Shown: positions 44,047-52,895, numbered from the stretch's first letter. The stretch: DNA of 57,817 nucleotides from Solibacillus cecembensis (GCF_001439635.1 NZ_LMBZ01000026.1:1-57817); one strand, 5' to 3'. Notes: generated by a model not told the origin, from the letters alone. Made by a program: numbers and translations.

Positions 44047-44163
44047 ATGACTAAAATGTATGTGCAACTAATAATTTTTTTTATTACCCTTCAAACGATC
44101 CCTTATTTTTATTGGGAGTTTGTAGTTATTGCAACGTCATCATTCATCATTTGGTTTAATTAA
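44047..44163 (+). CDS. Possible 38-residue membrane peptide
   Basis: MTKMYVQLIIFFITLQTIPY and 18 more, ending SSFIIWFN: hydrophobic, likely one or two membrane helices. A perfect AAAGGAGG lies 8 bp upstream, and an inverted repeat follows at 44184-44223. Similar small peptides are common in prophage and plasmid cargo. Function is unknown. Confidence 0.55.
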   Translation: MTKMYVQLIIFFITLQTIPYFYWEFVVIATSSFIIWFN

Positions 44164-44183
44164 CCTGAAGTGAAATATACAGC

Positions 44184-44223
44184 AGCGCTTAGACTCGGTA
44201 CATTAGGTACCAGTCTGAGCGCT
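44184..44223 (+). terminator. Hairpin after the small peptide gene
   Basis: AGCGCT-AGACT-GGTAC and its complement form a long stem with single mismatches; no T-run follows, so its role is uncertain. Confidence 0.4.
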
Positions 44224-44270
44224 AATTTAGTGAATTATTACATAACGTAATTAATACACACTAAAAATCT

Positions 44271-44310
44271 AAAGCGCCAAAATGTTGTTAAATCAACATT
44301 TTGGCGCATT
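44271..44310 (+). terminator. Intrinsic terminator
   Basis: GCGCCAAAATGTTG pairs with CAACATTTTGGCGC; a weak T-run follows. It probably ends the transcript of the small peptide region. Confidence 0.7.
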
Positions 44311-44421
44311 TATATTTGGTATTTACCTATTGGAATACCCCTTTTAAGTTCATAAAATGCTTTCGATAGATATAAAGATACGCTCGCTATTGCATAAAAC
44401 TCTTGATATAAAAACATAGAA

Positions 44422-44461
44422 CCGTACATTATTTATGATGGGGTCATAAAATAATGTACGG
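44422..44461 (-). terminator. Terminator of the ketone-body operon
   Basis: CCGTACATTAT and ATAATGTACGG pair about 60-100 bp after the thiolase stop codon. A T-containing stretch follows on the minus strand. Confidence 0.65.
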
Positions 44462-44520
44462 CTTTCTAAAATTGAACATGGGTATATTATATAGGGGAAT
44501 TATTTGAGAAACACATATTT

Positions 44521-45702
44521 TTACACTGAAGGATTTTCTAAAAGTACTGCAATCCCTTGACCACCGCCAATGCAAAGACTAGCGACACCATATTTTACAC
44601 CTCGTTTTTGCATCTCTAATGATAGTGAGTATGTGATTCTAGCGCCACTTGCTCCTACTGGATGACCTAAAGCTACTGCACCACCGTTTACATTCACAAG
44701 TTCACTGTTTAACCCTAACTCCTTTATGACGGCTAAAGACTGTGCAGCAAACGCCTCATTTAATTCAAACAACCCGATATCATCAGTTGTTAAATTTGTT
44801 TGCTTTAATAGCTTTTGAATTGCTGGAACTGGACCAATTCCCATAATTGTTGGATCAACACCTGCAGTTGCAGATGCTACAATTTTTGCTAATGGTTTTA
44901 ACTCATGCTGTTGTAAATACGCCTCTGAAACTATGACAACTGCTGCGGCACCATCATTGATTCCACTCGAATTACCGGCAGTAACTGTACCATCTTGCTT
45001 AAATGCTGGCTTTAAAGTAGCTAATTTTTCAACGGATATTTCTGCTCGAATATGTTCGTCTTCTTTAAACTCTAGACTTTTCTTGCCCTTTTTAATTGTT
45101 ACAGGTACTATTTCTTCTTCAAATCTACCCGACTTCTGAGCTGTTGCTGCACGTTTATGTGATTCATATGCAAATTGATCCTGTTCTTCTTTTGAAATTG
45201 AGTATTTGTCAGCCAAGTTTTCAGCTGTCATCCCCATGCCACAACCAGCTACAGTATCATGTAAAGTAGACCAGAGCATATCTACTACGTTTGGCGCCTT
45301 ATTGGGAGACCCAAAGCGTGTACCCTGTAAAACATGGGGCGCTTGACTCATATTTTCAGTACCCCCAGCCACACCAACATCGTATGTTCCTAAATTAATT
45401 TCTTTAGCAACTGTTACAATAGCCTGTAGACCAGATCCACATAAACGATTAACAGTTAATGCTGAGCTTTCGTGAGCTAATCCACTCTTTAAACCGATAT
45501 GTCTAGCTAAATATGCCGAAGACTCATTTGTATGAATAATATTACCGAAGACAATTTCACCTATATCTTCAGCAGATATTTTCGCGCGTATAATTGCTTC
45601 TGTTGTTGCAACTACACCTAAATCTATATCGGTTGTATTCGCTAATGAGCCACCAAATGTACCAAATGCAGTTCGACTACCACTAATAATATAGGCTGTC
45701 AT
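44521..45702 (-). CDS. Acetyl-CoA acetyltransferase (thiolase)
   Basis: A 393-residue thiolase with all active-site motifs: the acyl-accepting Cys in NRLCGSGLQAIV (~residue 88), NEAFAAQ, GHPVGASGAR (catalytic His) and CIGGGQGIA (second Cys). It cleaves acetoacetyl-CoA to two acetyl-CoA, the last step of ketone-body use, or runs in reverse. It is the last gene of a six-gene operon, 12 bp after the 3-hydroxybutyrate dehydrogenase. Confidence 0.94.
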   Translation of the reverse strand: MTAYIISGSRTAFGTFGGSLANTTDIDLGVVATTEAIIRAKISAEDIGEIVFGNIIHTNESSAYLARHIGLKSGLAHESSALTVNRLCGSGLQAIVTVAKEINLGTYDVGVAGGTENMSQAPHVLQGTRFGSPNKAPNVVDMLWSTLHDTVAGCGMGMTAENLADKYSISKEEQDQFAYESHKRAATAQKSGRFEEEIVPVTIKKGKKSLEFKEDEHIRAEISVEKLATLKPAFKQDGTVTAGNSSGINDGAAAVVIVSEAYLQQHELKPLAKIVASATAGVDPTIMGIGPVPAIQKLLKQTNLTTDDIGLFELNEAFAAQSLAVIKELGLNSELVNVNGGAVALGHPVGASGARITYSLSLEMQKRGVKYGVASLCIGGGQGIAVLLENPSV

Positions 45703-45714
45703 AATATTCCTCCT

Positions 45715-46461
45715 TTACATTCCACCCGAGACATTTAACATTTCACCCGTAATACCTGTTGCATGTTTGGATGAAATGAAATAAACACCATCCGCAATTT
45801 CTTCTGCTGTGATGAAGCGTTCCATTGCTTGCCTAGGATAAATAATTTCACTTAATGCTTCTGCTTCAGACATCCCTTTATTTTCAGCTAAATCATTTAA
45901 TTGCTTTTGGAGTAATGGCGTTTTTACAGGTCCTGGTAATACTGCATTAACTGTAATACCATGGGCAGCCCCTTCAAGTGCTGCAACGCGTGTTAACCCA
46001 ATAATGCCATGCTTAGCAGCAACGTAAGCTACTTTTTCAGGTGTAGCCGTCTCACCATGCACAGAAGAAATATTTACAATTCTTCCGTAATTTTGTTTTT
46101 TCATATATGGGAATACGTATTTAGTAATTAAAAATGGCCCCTTTACCATTACATTTTGCAATAAATCCCATTTTTCTTCTGGGAAATCTTCAATCTTATC
46201 TCTGTGTTGTAAACCAGCATTATTAACAACGACATGTAACTCTTGTTTCTTACAAATGGAATCAATTACATTTTGTACGGATTGGGCACTTGTTACATCA
46301 AGTTCAACAGCAGTTACTTTTCCAGGAAATTCCTCTACCATTTTATTTAATTCTTCAATAGCTAAATCAGCAGCGAAAACATAATCACCTTCATCTACGA
46401 ATTTTTTTACCATCGCTTGACCTAAACCACCTGCTGCACCTGTAATTAGAATATTACGCAT
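45715..46461 (-). CDS. 3-hydroxybutyrate dehydrogenase (SDR)
   Basis: A 248-residue short-chain dehydrogenase. The NAD motif is ITGAAGGLGQAMV near the start, NNAG follows near residue 85, the catalytic serine lies in NISSVHGETATPEKVAYVAA (S, Y and K in order), and the C-terminus TGEMLNVSGGM is typical of 3-hydroxybutyrate dehydrogenases such as B. subtilis YxjF. It oxidises 3-hydroxybutyrate to acetoacetate. The start is the ATG at 46461 with GGAG 7 bp upstream, which overlaps the end of the gene before it by 8 bp. Confidence 0.9.
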   Translation of the reverse strand: MRNILITGAAGGLGQAMVKKFVDEGDYVFAADLAIEELNKMVEEFPGKVTAVELDVTSAQSVQNVIDSICKKQELHVVVNNAGLQHRDKIEDFPEEKWDLLQNVMVKGPFLITKYVFPYMKKQNYGRIVNISSVHGETATPEKVAYVAAKHGIIGLTRVAALEGAAHGITVNAVLPGPVKTPLLQKQLNDLAENKGMSEAEALSEIIYPRQAMERFITAEEIADGVYFISSKHATGITGEMLNVSGGM

Positions 46462-47419
46462 GTTCATGCTCCTTCGCATTAAATATTTTATTGAAAGTGT
46501 TTAATTGCTGTACTAACGAACGATCTCTTTCGACCACGTAGCTATCCAAGCTTTTACCTGGGTATTCAAAAAAGCCCTGAGACGTTTTAACTCCGAATTT
46601 ATTAGCTTGTACTTTGTCTTTTAAAACTTCAAATGAACGGATATTAGATTCTAGAACAGGTTGTAACTGATCTAAAACGATGTTCCAAACATCTAACCCC
46701 CCAAAGTCCATTATTTTCAATAATCCACTAGTTGAGAATCTAAAACCTGGACCAGCAAAAATTGCTTTTTCTAAATCTTGCTCTGATACAATGCCATCTT
46801 CAAGTAACGCAAGAGCTTCTCTTGCAAGTGCTGTTTGAATACGATTTGCAACTAAACCGGGTACTTCTCTTTTAACTTCAATCGTCACCTTACCTGCTTT
46901 TTTCATAAAAGTATCTACTTCGTTATATACTTCTTGTGATGTTTCAGGTGCTTTTAATAATTCAACTAAAGGTACAATATGAGCTGGATTAAAAAAATGA
47001 GTTAAAAGAACACGTTGCTTTCTTGATTCACTAATATCCCTAGTAATTTCCGATAATTTTAAACTAGATGTATTTGAGGTTAAAATTGTTTTTTCATCAC
47101 AAACTTCATCCAGTTGCTTAAAAATTTTCTGTTTCAGTTCTAAATTTTCAGTCGCTGATTCAATTATTAAATCGCAATGCTTTAAATCTTCCATCTTTGT
47201 AGTAAATTTTAAGCGATCTATAATTACTTCTTCAGTATCAGTAAATAAAACGCCCTCTTCACGGAAGATTGTTAAGTACGTCTTTAACTTTTCTTTAGCA
47301 AGTTCAAACGCTTCACTACGAATGTCTTGAATAATAACTTGCGTACCGTTTGTAATGAATTGAAACGCAATTCCGAACCCCATTGTTCCAGAACCGATAA
47401 CACCTACATTTTCCACCAT
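46454..47419 (-). CDS. 3-hydroxyacyl-CoA dehydrogenase
   Basis: A 321-residue HBD/HADH-type enzyme. The NAD motif is GVIGSGTMGFGIAFQF, the catalytic SNTSSLKLSEI and HFFNPAHIVPLVELL (His) are present, and the C-terminal dimer domain follows. It interconverts 3-hydroxybutyryl-CoA and acetoacetyl-CoA, thus linking a CoA-activated 3-hydroxybutyrate route to the same thiolase. B. subtilis yxj operons lack this gene in that position as far as I recall, so the operon here is extended. Confidence 0.92.
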   Translation of the reverse strand: MVENVGVIGSGTMGFGIAFQFITNGTQVIIQDIRSEAFELAKEKLKTYLTIFREEGVLFTDTEEVIIDRLKFTTKMEDLKHCDLIIESATENLELKQKIFKQLDEVCDEKTILTSNTSSLKLSEITRDISESRKQRVLLTHFFNPAHIVPLVELLKAPETSQEVYNEVDTFMKKAGKVTIEVKREVPGLVANRIQTALAREALALLEDGIVSEQDLEKAIFAGPGFRFSTSGLLKIMDFGGLDVWNIVLDQLQPVLESNIRSFEVLKDKVQANKFGVKTSQGFFEYPGKSLDSYVVERDRSLVQQLNTFNKIFNAKEHEHA

Positions 47420-47437
47420 ACTGTTACCCCCAAAAAA

Positions 47438-48748
47438 TTAGTATAATAAAACAGCAGCAATTAACATTGGAACCGCAGCAATTAGTGGTGCAATTACTGA
47501 TACTGCAAAAATATGCTTATATGCTTCCTTATGAGTTAATTTAGAAGCTACTAAAATCGTAATTACTGCACCATTATGTGGTAATGAATCTAACCCTCCA
47601 GAGGCAACCGCAGCTACTCGGTGCATAGCTTCTGGGTTTAATCCTAAGTTTAAATATGTTTGGGAAAGTGCTTCCATAGCAATTCCTAAACCACCACTTG
47701 ACGATCCAGTAATACCAGCTAACGCAGTAGTCGCGATAAATAGTGAAATTAATGGGCTTCCTGGAATATCTGTCATAACATCATTAAAGATTGTGAAGCC
47801 TGCTGTAATCGCAATTACTGCACCGTAACCGACATCTGCACTTGTATTAATAATTGGTAATATCGCTGAAGTAGTACCATTATTAATTGTTTCTTTTTTG
47901 ATTTCGATATTTTTCCAAAATAAAATTGTAGTTAATACAACAACACCCATTAATGTATAGATAATTGGAACTTCAAATAAATTTAAAGTGACTAATAAAG
48001 CAATAGGTGGGATTAAACTAAGAATCGGATTCGGTAATTTACGTCCTGCATAAATATCTTTAAGACTTTCTTTTTCATCATTATCAGGGTTTTTCATACC
48101 AGAATAAGTTTCGCCTCTTGCTTCAGAGCGTTTTAACGCATACTTCATATACCATAAGTTAATCGCAATAACGAATACCGCTGCGATAATCCCTAATAAT
48201 GGGGCAGCTGTTACTGTTGTACCTAAATATTTAGTCGGAATGATGTTCTGAACAGATGGTGTACCTGGTAACATCGTCATTGTAAATGTTCCTATCCCAG
48301 TAAAGAATGGAGCCATAAACAGATGCCAAGGTATTTCTAATTCTTTAAATAGAGGCTTAGCAATCGGTAATACTGCGAAAATAACTACGAATAGACTAAT
48401 GCCACCATACGTTAAAAATGCACAAATAATCATTATTGCAACTAATACTTTATATTTGCTATCTTTACCAACAACTTTTAATAGTAAGTTAGCAATTTGA
48501 CGAGCAGCACCACTATCATCCATTAATTTACCGAATATTGCGGCAAATAAGAATATGAGGAAGTAATTTTTCACATAATTTATAAATCCGGACATATATG
48601 TTTCTTGGAATGTTTCCAATATTGGAAATCCATTTGTTACCATTACAAACAAACTGACCACTGGAGCAATAATAATGATACTATAACCACGAAGTGCTAA
48701 TACAATTAGTAGTACTAATGAGATAACGATTGTAATTAAACTCCACAT
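47438..48748 (-). CDS. GntP-family permease (YxjC-like)
   Basis: A 436-residue transporter with about 12-13 TM segments. Segments such as FGKLMDDSGAARQIAN, LTYGGISLFVVIFAVLPIA and ITGSSSGGLGIAMEALSQTY, then GGLDSLPHNGAVITIL, are family features. The family carries gluconate and other hydroxy acids. Its place in a 3-hydroxybutyrate operon, as for yxjC in B. subtilis, makes 3-hydroxybutyrate or acetoacetate the likely substrate (inference). It sits 17 bp after scoB. Confidence 0.9.
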   Translation of the reverse strand: MWSLITIVISLVLLIVLALRGYSIIIIAPVVSLFVMVTNGFPILETFQETYMSGFINYVKNYFLIFLFAAIFGKLMDDSGAARQIANLLLKVVGKDSKYKVLVAIMIICAFLTYGGISLFVVIFAVLPIAKPLFKELEIPWHLFMAPFFTGIGTFTMTMLPGTPSVQNIIPTKYLGTTVTAAPLLGIIAAVFVIAINLWYMKYALKRSEARGETYSGMKNPDNDEKESLKDIYAGRKLPNPILSLIPPIALLVTLNLFEVPIIYTLMGVVVLTTILFWKNIEIKKETINNGTTSAILPIINTSADVGYGAVIAITAGFTIFNDVMTDIPGSPLISLFIATTALAGITGSSSGGLGIAMEALSQTYLNLGLNPEAMHRVAAVASGGLDSLPHNGAVITILVASKLTHKEAYKHIFAVSVIAPLIAAVPMLIAAVLLY

Positions 48749-48765
48749 AGCTAATCCTCCCTATC

Positions 48766-49407
48766 CTATTTAGTTATTTTTAGTTTTAAAGGAAAACCAA
48801 TCTTTTCTTCAAGTTCTTCAAAGCTGAATGATCCGTAAATATCTTTTACAATCACTTCGCCATCTTGAAACACGAAATTTGCATATTCTGTTACGAATTG
48901 ATCAACTTTTCTTTCTCCACTGGATTCTAATGTTAGTTTTTTTACTAATTTTGGTGAACCGTCTTTTGTAAACAGGGTACTAGCAACAATTACTTTTTTT
49001 GCACCTGCAACTAAATCCATCGCTCCACCAACTCCTAAAATTGGTTGATTTGGCACAGACCAGTTGGCAATCTCCCCATAACAATCTACTTCTAACGTCC
49101 CTAAAACTGCTACATCTACATGCCCTCCACGAATCATTCCAAAAGAAAATGCGCTATCAAAAAATGATGCTTCAGGTGTAATTGTTACTGGTGATTTACT
49201 AGCATCAATTAGATCAATATCAATGTTATCTTTATCTGGAGGTGGCCCCATACCAATTAAGCCATTTTCAGTTTGCAAATAAACATTGTGATTTTCAATA
49301 TATTTTGCTACTAGAGTTGGAATTCCTACCCCTAAATTCACAACATCTCCATCTTGTAATTCTTCAGCTATTTTTTTAGCAATTAGTTCTCTATTATCTA
49401 GCTTCAA
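48766..49407 (-). CDS. scoB: 3-oxoacid CoA-transferase subunit B
   Basis: A 213-residue beta subunit. The catalytic glutamate lies in QTENGLIGMG, the CoA-transferase signature 2, and GGAMDLVAGAKKVI follows. With subunit A it moves CoA from succinyl-CoA (or acetyl-CoA) to acetoacetate. The start is a TTG at 49407 with AAGGAGGGAG, inside the end of scoA (14-bp overlap), so translation is coupled. Confidence 0.94.
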   Translation of the reverse strand: MKLDNRELIAKKIAEELQDGDVVNLGVGIPTLVAKYIENHNVYLQTENGLIGMGPPPDKDNIDIDLIDASKSPVTITPEASFFDSAFSFGMIRGGHVDVAVLGTLEVDCYGEIANWSVPNQPILGVGGAMDLVAGAKKVIVASTLFTKDGSPKLVKKLTLESSGERKVDQFVTEYANFVFQDGEVIVKDIYGSFSFEELEEKIGFPLKLKITK

Positions 49408-50080
49408 TGTAACTCCCTCCTTGCTTTACATATTTACTTTTCACTATGTAATCTACATAAATATGTGGGGTTACAATTTCTTCTGGGCTAATTTCGCCAA
49501 TTTCAACAATTTCATCAACTTCAGCAATAACAATTTTAGCTGCTGTTGCCATCATTGGATTAAAGTTACGTGCTGTTGAATGGTAAACTAGATTACCTGC
49601 TTTATCCGCCTTATCCGCTTTTATTAATGCGATGTCCCCTTTGATTGCTTTTTCAAATAAGTAACGGACACCGTCAATTTCACGGACTTCTTTTCCTTCG
49701 GCCAATTTAGTCCCTAATGCTGTTGGGGTATAAAAACCACCAATGCCAGCGCCTCCACAACGAATTGCTTCTGCTAAAGTACCTTGTGGTAAAAGCTCAA
49801 TTTTTAATTCTCCCTTTGACCATGCTTCTATGGCTTCTTTATTGATAGTGAAAAAGGATCCAATAGCTTTGTCGATTTTCCCAGCCATAAAAACTTTGTG
49901 TAATCCTTTCCCATTGTCCCCTAGATTATTACTAACAACTTCATAGTTACCTGCTTCAAATTTAGCAAGGGCATCTAAAACTGTTAGTGGTGTGCCCGAA
50001 ATACCAAAGCCCCCAACAAGTAAACGCATAGAGTCTTCAAAAAGTGTAGATAACTCTTCTGGCTTTCTAAGCTTCTTCAT
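49394..50080 (-). CDS. scoA: 3-oxoacid CoA-transferase subunit A
   Basis: A 228-residue alpha subunit with the oxyanion-binding GGFGISGTPLTVL (signature 1), the family segment TPTALGTKLAEGKEVREIDG and DKADKAGNLVYHSTARNFNP. The start is the ATG at 50080 after AAGGGG and a short spacer; an earlier in-frame ATG at 50098 lies before that RBS. It is the first gene of the operon, facing the TetR gene. Confidence 0.94.
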   Translation of the reverse strand: MKKLRKPEELSTLFEDSMRLLVGGFGISGTPLTVLDALAKFEAGNYEVVSNNLGDNGKGLHKVFMAGKIDKAIGSFFTINKEAIEAWSKGELKIELLPQGTLAEAIRCGGAGIGGFYTPTALGTKLAEGKEVREIDGVRYLFEKAIKGDIALIKADKADKAGNLVYHSTARNFNPMMATAAKIVIAEVDEIVEIGEISPEEIVTPHIYVDYIVKSKYVKQGGSYIEAR

Positions 50081-50097
50081 TACTCTCATCCCCTTCA

Positions 50098-50145
50098 TAG
50101 ACTAGACTGTAGTCTAATGATATAATGGTGATTATAGTAAGTCAA
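50098..50145. promoter_or_regulatory. Overlapping divergent promoters and operator of sco operon and tetR
   Basis: Minus strand: TTGACT, 17-bp spacer, TATCAT (50145-50117) for the sco operon. Plus strand: TAGACT, 17-bp spacer, TATAAT (50098-50126) for tetR. The palindrome TAGACTGTAGTCTA (50103-50116) lies just downstream of the sco -10 and within the tetR core promoter. A TetR dimer there would block both. Confidence 0.6.
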
Positions 50146-50183
50146 TTTAAATTTTTACAAAATAAATACTTAAAGGAGATAAT

Positions 50184-50783
50184 ATGTTCAATAACGACAA
50201 TAAAACTGGGGGCGGGATTCAGAAACAACAGCATATAATGACTGTTGCACTAACCCTTTTTGAAAAGTATGGCTATGATAAAATTTCTGTTGATCGTATT
50301 GTCAAAGAAAGTAAGACTTCTAAAGGTTCCTTTTATCAACACTTCCCATCAAAGTCTAGTATTTTTATGATGCGCTTTATGGAAATGGATAAAAGCTATG
50401 TAAATATATATTCTCAAGTTAGATTAGAGCACCACTTGGCAATTGATCGTTTAGAAGCATTTTGTTTATCCGTTTATACAAGCATTGAAAAAGAGTTGGG
50501 AAAGGAATTAATGAGGGTTATATATTCTGCAGCGATTATTGACCAAAAGCATACATTTTTTACAAGCGAAGATCGAAAACTTTTTAAAATTATTTTAGAA
50601 ATTATAGAGGATGGAGAGAAGGATGGATCATTAGAAGAAATTATTTCAAAAAAACAATTTTTTCAAGTGATTATCCAAACTTTATTGGGAACTATTTATT
50701 ATTGGGGACTTCAATATGATAATCAATCTTTAGTAGAAATCGGAACTCCTCTCATTCAACAAATAGTAAAATCTTACAAATGA
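50184..50783 (+). CDS. TetR/AcrR-family regulator of the ketone-body operon
   Basis: A 199-residue TetR-type repressor. The HTH is at residues ~18-60 (ALTLFEKYGYDKISVDRIVK, then SKGSFYQHFPSKSSIFMM), followed by a helical ligand domain. AAAGGAGATAAT precedes the ATG at 50184. It is divergent from the sco operon across an operator-like palindrome, so it most likely represses it and responds to an acyl-CoA or ketone-body signal. The ligand is inference. Confidence 0.88.
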   Translation: MFNNDNKTGGGIQKQQHIMTVALTLFEKYGYDKISVDRIVKESKTSKGSFYQHFPSKSSIFMMRFMEMDKSYVNIYSQVRLEHHLAIDRLEAFCLSVYTSIEKELGKELMRVIYSAAIIDQKHTFFTSEDRKLFKIILEIIEDGEKDGSLEEIISKKQFFQVIIQTLLGTIYYWGLQYDNQSLVEIGTPLIQQIVKSYK

Positions 50784-50839
50784 AAACTTAACTTTTCAAT
50801 AGCTTACGTAATTGAGACACGTAATCATCGTTTAAATAA

Positions 50840-50877
50840 AGCCACCAGTCGTCGATAAAAACCGATATCTGGTGGCT
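50840..50877. terminator. Hairpin between tetR and the EamA remnant
   Basis: AGCCACCAG pairs with CTGGTGGCT with a 20-base loop. It serves convergent genes; T-runs are weak. Confidence 0.6.
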
Positions 50878-50909
50878 AAACTAGTATAAGAATCTAAGTG
50901 ATGAAATTA

Positions 50910-51377
50910 TTAATTATCTGCCTTTTTTATTTGTCTTCTATTACGAACAATCTCTTGGATAGAACCCGTACCAAATAGAACTCCAACAAGTATTAAAATA
51001 CACCCGATAATTTGTATGACTAAAATTGTTTCATTCAAAATAATTGATGAAGCTACTAATGCAAAAATCGTATTAAAATTTGTAAATATAGCCGTTTCAG
51101 CTGGACCAATTTTACTAATAGCGTAATTGTATAGCGTTTGACCAATTGCCGTTGCTAAAACAGCAGATAGTAAGATAATTAAATAGTTGTTAAATGACAC
51201 TTCATGAAGCGTTTTCCAACTATTAAAGTTAAATAGTAGACTAGTAATTAACAGCAATATTGCTCCTATTGCTAACAAATAACCTGTAATTAACATGCTA
51301 TCCATTTTAATCGAAAGCTTTCGAATCACTAAAAAACTTAAACATTGCGAGGCAATTGATAAAAATACAATCGCATC
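50910..51377 (-). pseudogene. EamA/DMT-family transporter, cut by an IS element
   Basis: Only the C-terminal half of a 10-TM EamA transporter is present: five TM segments including GQTLYNYAISKIGPAETAIF, then FALVASSIILNETILVIQII. The frame is open without a start up to the exact IS6 end at 51378 (DAIVFLSIASQCLSF…), showing that the IS insertion removed the first half. A GTG at 51329 could begin a 139-residue fragment but has no RBS. The other half is not found on the far side of the IS, so a deletion accompanied or followed insertion. Confidence 0.82.
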
Positions 51378-52240
51378 GGTTCTGGTGCAAACACTTGAAG
51401 AAAATATAAAAAAGTGAATGATTTCTAGTGACCCCTGGTCTTAAGCAACTAATTCAAACAGTTGATGGATGAATTCTTTTTGATTTTGGACGGACTTCTC
51501 CCCTTGGAGAGTCTGTCCTTTTTTGATCATGTGCATAGCCTCTATCCCAGCAATAATTCGTTTGGCAGTCCGTAAGGACTTTAATCCAAGCATCGGGCGA
51601 ATTCGTTTTTTAATAAAGCGATGATCCTGCTCTACGATATTGTTGAGATATTTAACTTGCCTTAGTTGGATGCCTTCGGGTATCTGCTTTTCTTCTTTTA
51701 ATTCTTGGATAGCGATGGGATAAGCTGGGTTCTTGTCTACTGTTATCACTCGAGGCTTAGAAACATGCGAAAAAGCCAAGGCCTTCTTAAAAAAGCGCTT
51801 GGCTGCTTGTTTATCTCTTGATTCACTTAAATAAAAATCAATGGTATTCCCTTCTGAATCAACGGAACGATATAGATACATCCATTGACCTTTTACTTTG
51901 ATATAGGTCTCATCGACTTTCCAGGAATCATTTGTTGGCTTAAGATGACGTCGAACTCTTTTATCTAATTCCGGTCCATATTGATGAACCCATCGCATAA
52001 TGGTTGTGTGTGCCATTGATAAGCCACGTTCTTCCATCATCTCAACTAAATTATGAAAGCTCAAGTTGTACCGCAGGTACCATCTTACTGTTAACAAAAT
52101 AAGCTCAGGCTGATAATGTTTCCACTTGAATACATTTTGCTTTTCGATACTGATCACGCACCTTTTTTTGAGTAATAGTATCAGTATGTCCAAGATTTAG
52201 AGTTTAATTGCCATTGTCTTGAAGTTTTTGCACCAGAACC
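51378..52240. mobile_element. IS6-family insertion sequence
   Basis: An 863-bp element with 23-bp inverted repeats starting GGTTCTGGTGCAAA at both ends (two mismatches between them) and one transposase gene. The end sequence fits the GGTTCTGNTGCAAA pattern of IS6 relatives. The 8-bp flanks (ATCGCATC left, ATTTCGGG right) differ, so the site has no target duplication and must be a deletion or recombination joint. Confidence 0.92.
51441..52157 (-). CDS. IS6-family transposase
   Basis: A 238-residue DDE transposase. An N-terminal HTH (HTTIMRWVHQYGPELDKR) is followed by the catalytic core: first Asp in WKVDETYIKVKG, second in ITVDKNPAYP, Glu in YLNNIVEQDHR. All three catalytic residues and the length are normal, so it should be active. 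The start is taken as the GTG at 52157 with AAAGGTGC; the longer ATG frame has no RBS. Confidence 0.92.
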   Translation of the reverse strand: MISIEKQNVFKWKHYQPELILLTVRWYLRYNLSFHNLVEMMEERGLSMAHTTIMRWVHQYGPELDKRVRRHLKPTNDSWKVDETYIKVKGQWMYLYRSVDSEGNTIDFYLSESRDKQAAKRFFKKALAFSHVSKPRVITVDKNPAYPIAIQELKEEKQIPEGIQLRQVKYLNNIVEQDHRFIKKRIRPMLGLKSLRTAKRIIAGIEAMHMIKKGQTLQGEKSVQNQKEFIHQLFELVA

Positions 52241-52425
52241 ATTTCGGGTACATCTCGTTCAAATAGATCAATATACGAGTTAGGTTTTTTTTAAATAGAA
52301 TTTTCTAAAATACCATATTCATATTCAGAAAATTGAGTAGGGTATTTCTCTTTAGGAGTTACTATAAGTAAGACATGCCGTTTACTGTTACCTTCTAATT
52401 TGTTCAAATAGCTCATTATTTCCAC
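52241..52425 (-). pseudogene. Gene fragment truncated by the IS element
   Basis: A GTG/ATG start with AAGGGTGAGAATC opens MSYLNKLEGNSKRHVLLIVT (from the ATG at 52416), then EKYPTQFSEYEYGILENS and a stop. The same frame continues KKPNSYIDLFERDVPEM into the IS end. It looks like the 5' part of a gene with a nonsense codon and lost 3' end. The family is unknown. Confidence 0.4.
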
Positions 52426-52459
52426 GATTCTCACCCTTATCCTGTTTTTTTCAAAAAAG

Positions 52460-52747
52460 TTACAATTTAAACCATTCTCTTATTTCTTTTAAACCTTTAT
52501 AAGTTTTAGCTAAATTGCTGTTTTCTCGTAGATACACTTCTCCCTTTTCAGACAAAGTTGGACCGATTTTGTGTAAATGCGGTCTATTATCTGCATAAAA
52601 AACTCCATTAAGATAATTCTCTCTATCCAAAAACCTTACAGCTTCATCAAAGTCACTTTCCGATATACCAAAACTTCCTTCTGTTAAGGGTAAGTTATTC
52701 GAATCTACTTCTTTTAATATTGCATATCTTAACTTATCTTTATTCAT
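52460..52747 (-). CDS. YjcQ-like protein
   Basis: A 95-residue winged-helix protein resembling B. subtilis YjcQ: MNKDKLRYAILKEVD, then GISESDFDEAVRFLDRENYL, TLSEKGEVYLRENS and an end LKEIREWFKL. The 'LTEKG'-type wing suggests DNA binding. Such genes are common in prophages and accessory islands. The start is the ATG at 52747 with GGGAGGTGAAATT. Function is unknown. Confidence 0.82.
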   Translation of the reverse strand: MNKDKLRYAILKEVDSNNLPLTEGSFGISESDFDEAVRFLDRENYLNGVFYADNRPHLHKIGPTLSEKGEVYLRENSNLAKTYKGLKEIREWFKL

Positions 52748-52848
52748 AATTTCACCTCCCACTCCATCATAGAACAAACCGGAAGGTATTTCCTTATCAT
52801 CTTTTTGATTTATCACCTCCTTATGCTAGTTGCTTTGTGAAATAAAAA

Positions 52849-52874
52849 AAGTCACACCTGGTTTGATGTAACTT
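52849..52874 (-). terminator. Intrinsic terminator of the DUF6713-like gene
   Basis: AAGTTACA/TGTGACTT stem around CCAGG with a T-run on the minus strand, 22 bp after the stop. Confidence 0.7.
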
Positions 52875-52895
52875 TATAAGTTATCTACACTTCCT

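Noticed and set aside
51370..52248. 8-bp target duplication around the IS6 element
   Set aside because: The flanks ATCGCATC and ATTTCGGG do not match.
52747..52816. N-terminal extension or leader peptide of the yjcQ-like gene
   Set aside because: The longer frame starts inside another RBS-like sequence, and the GGGAGGTG before the ATG at 52747 is far better placed.
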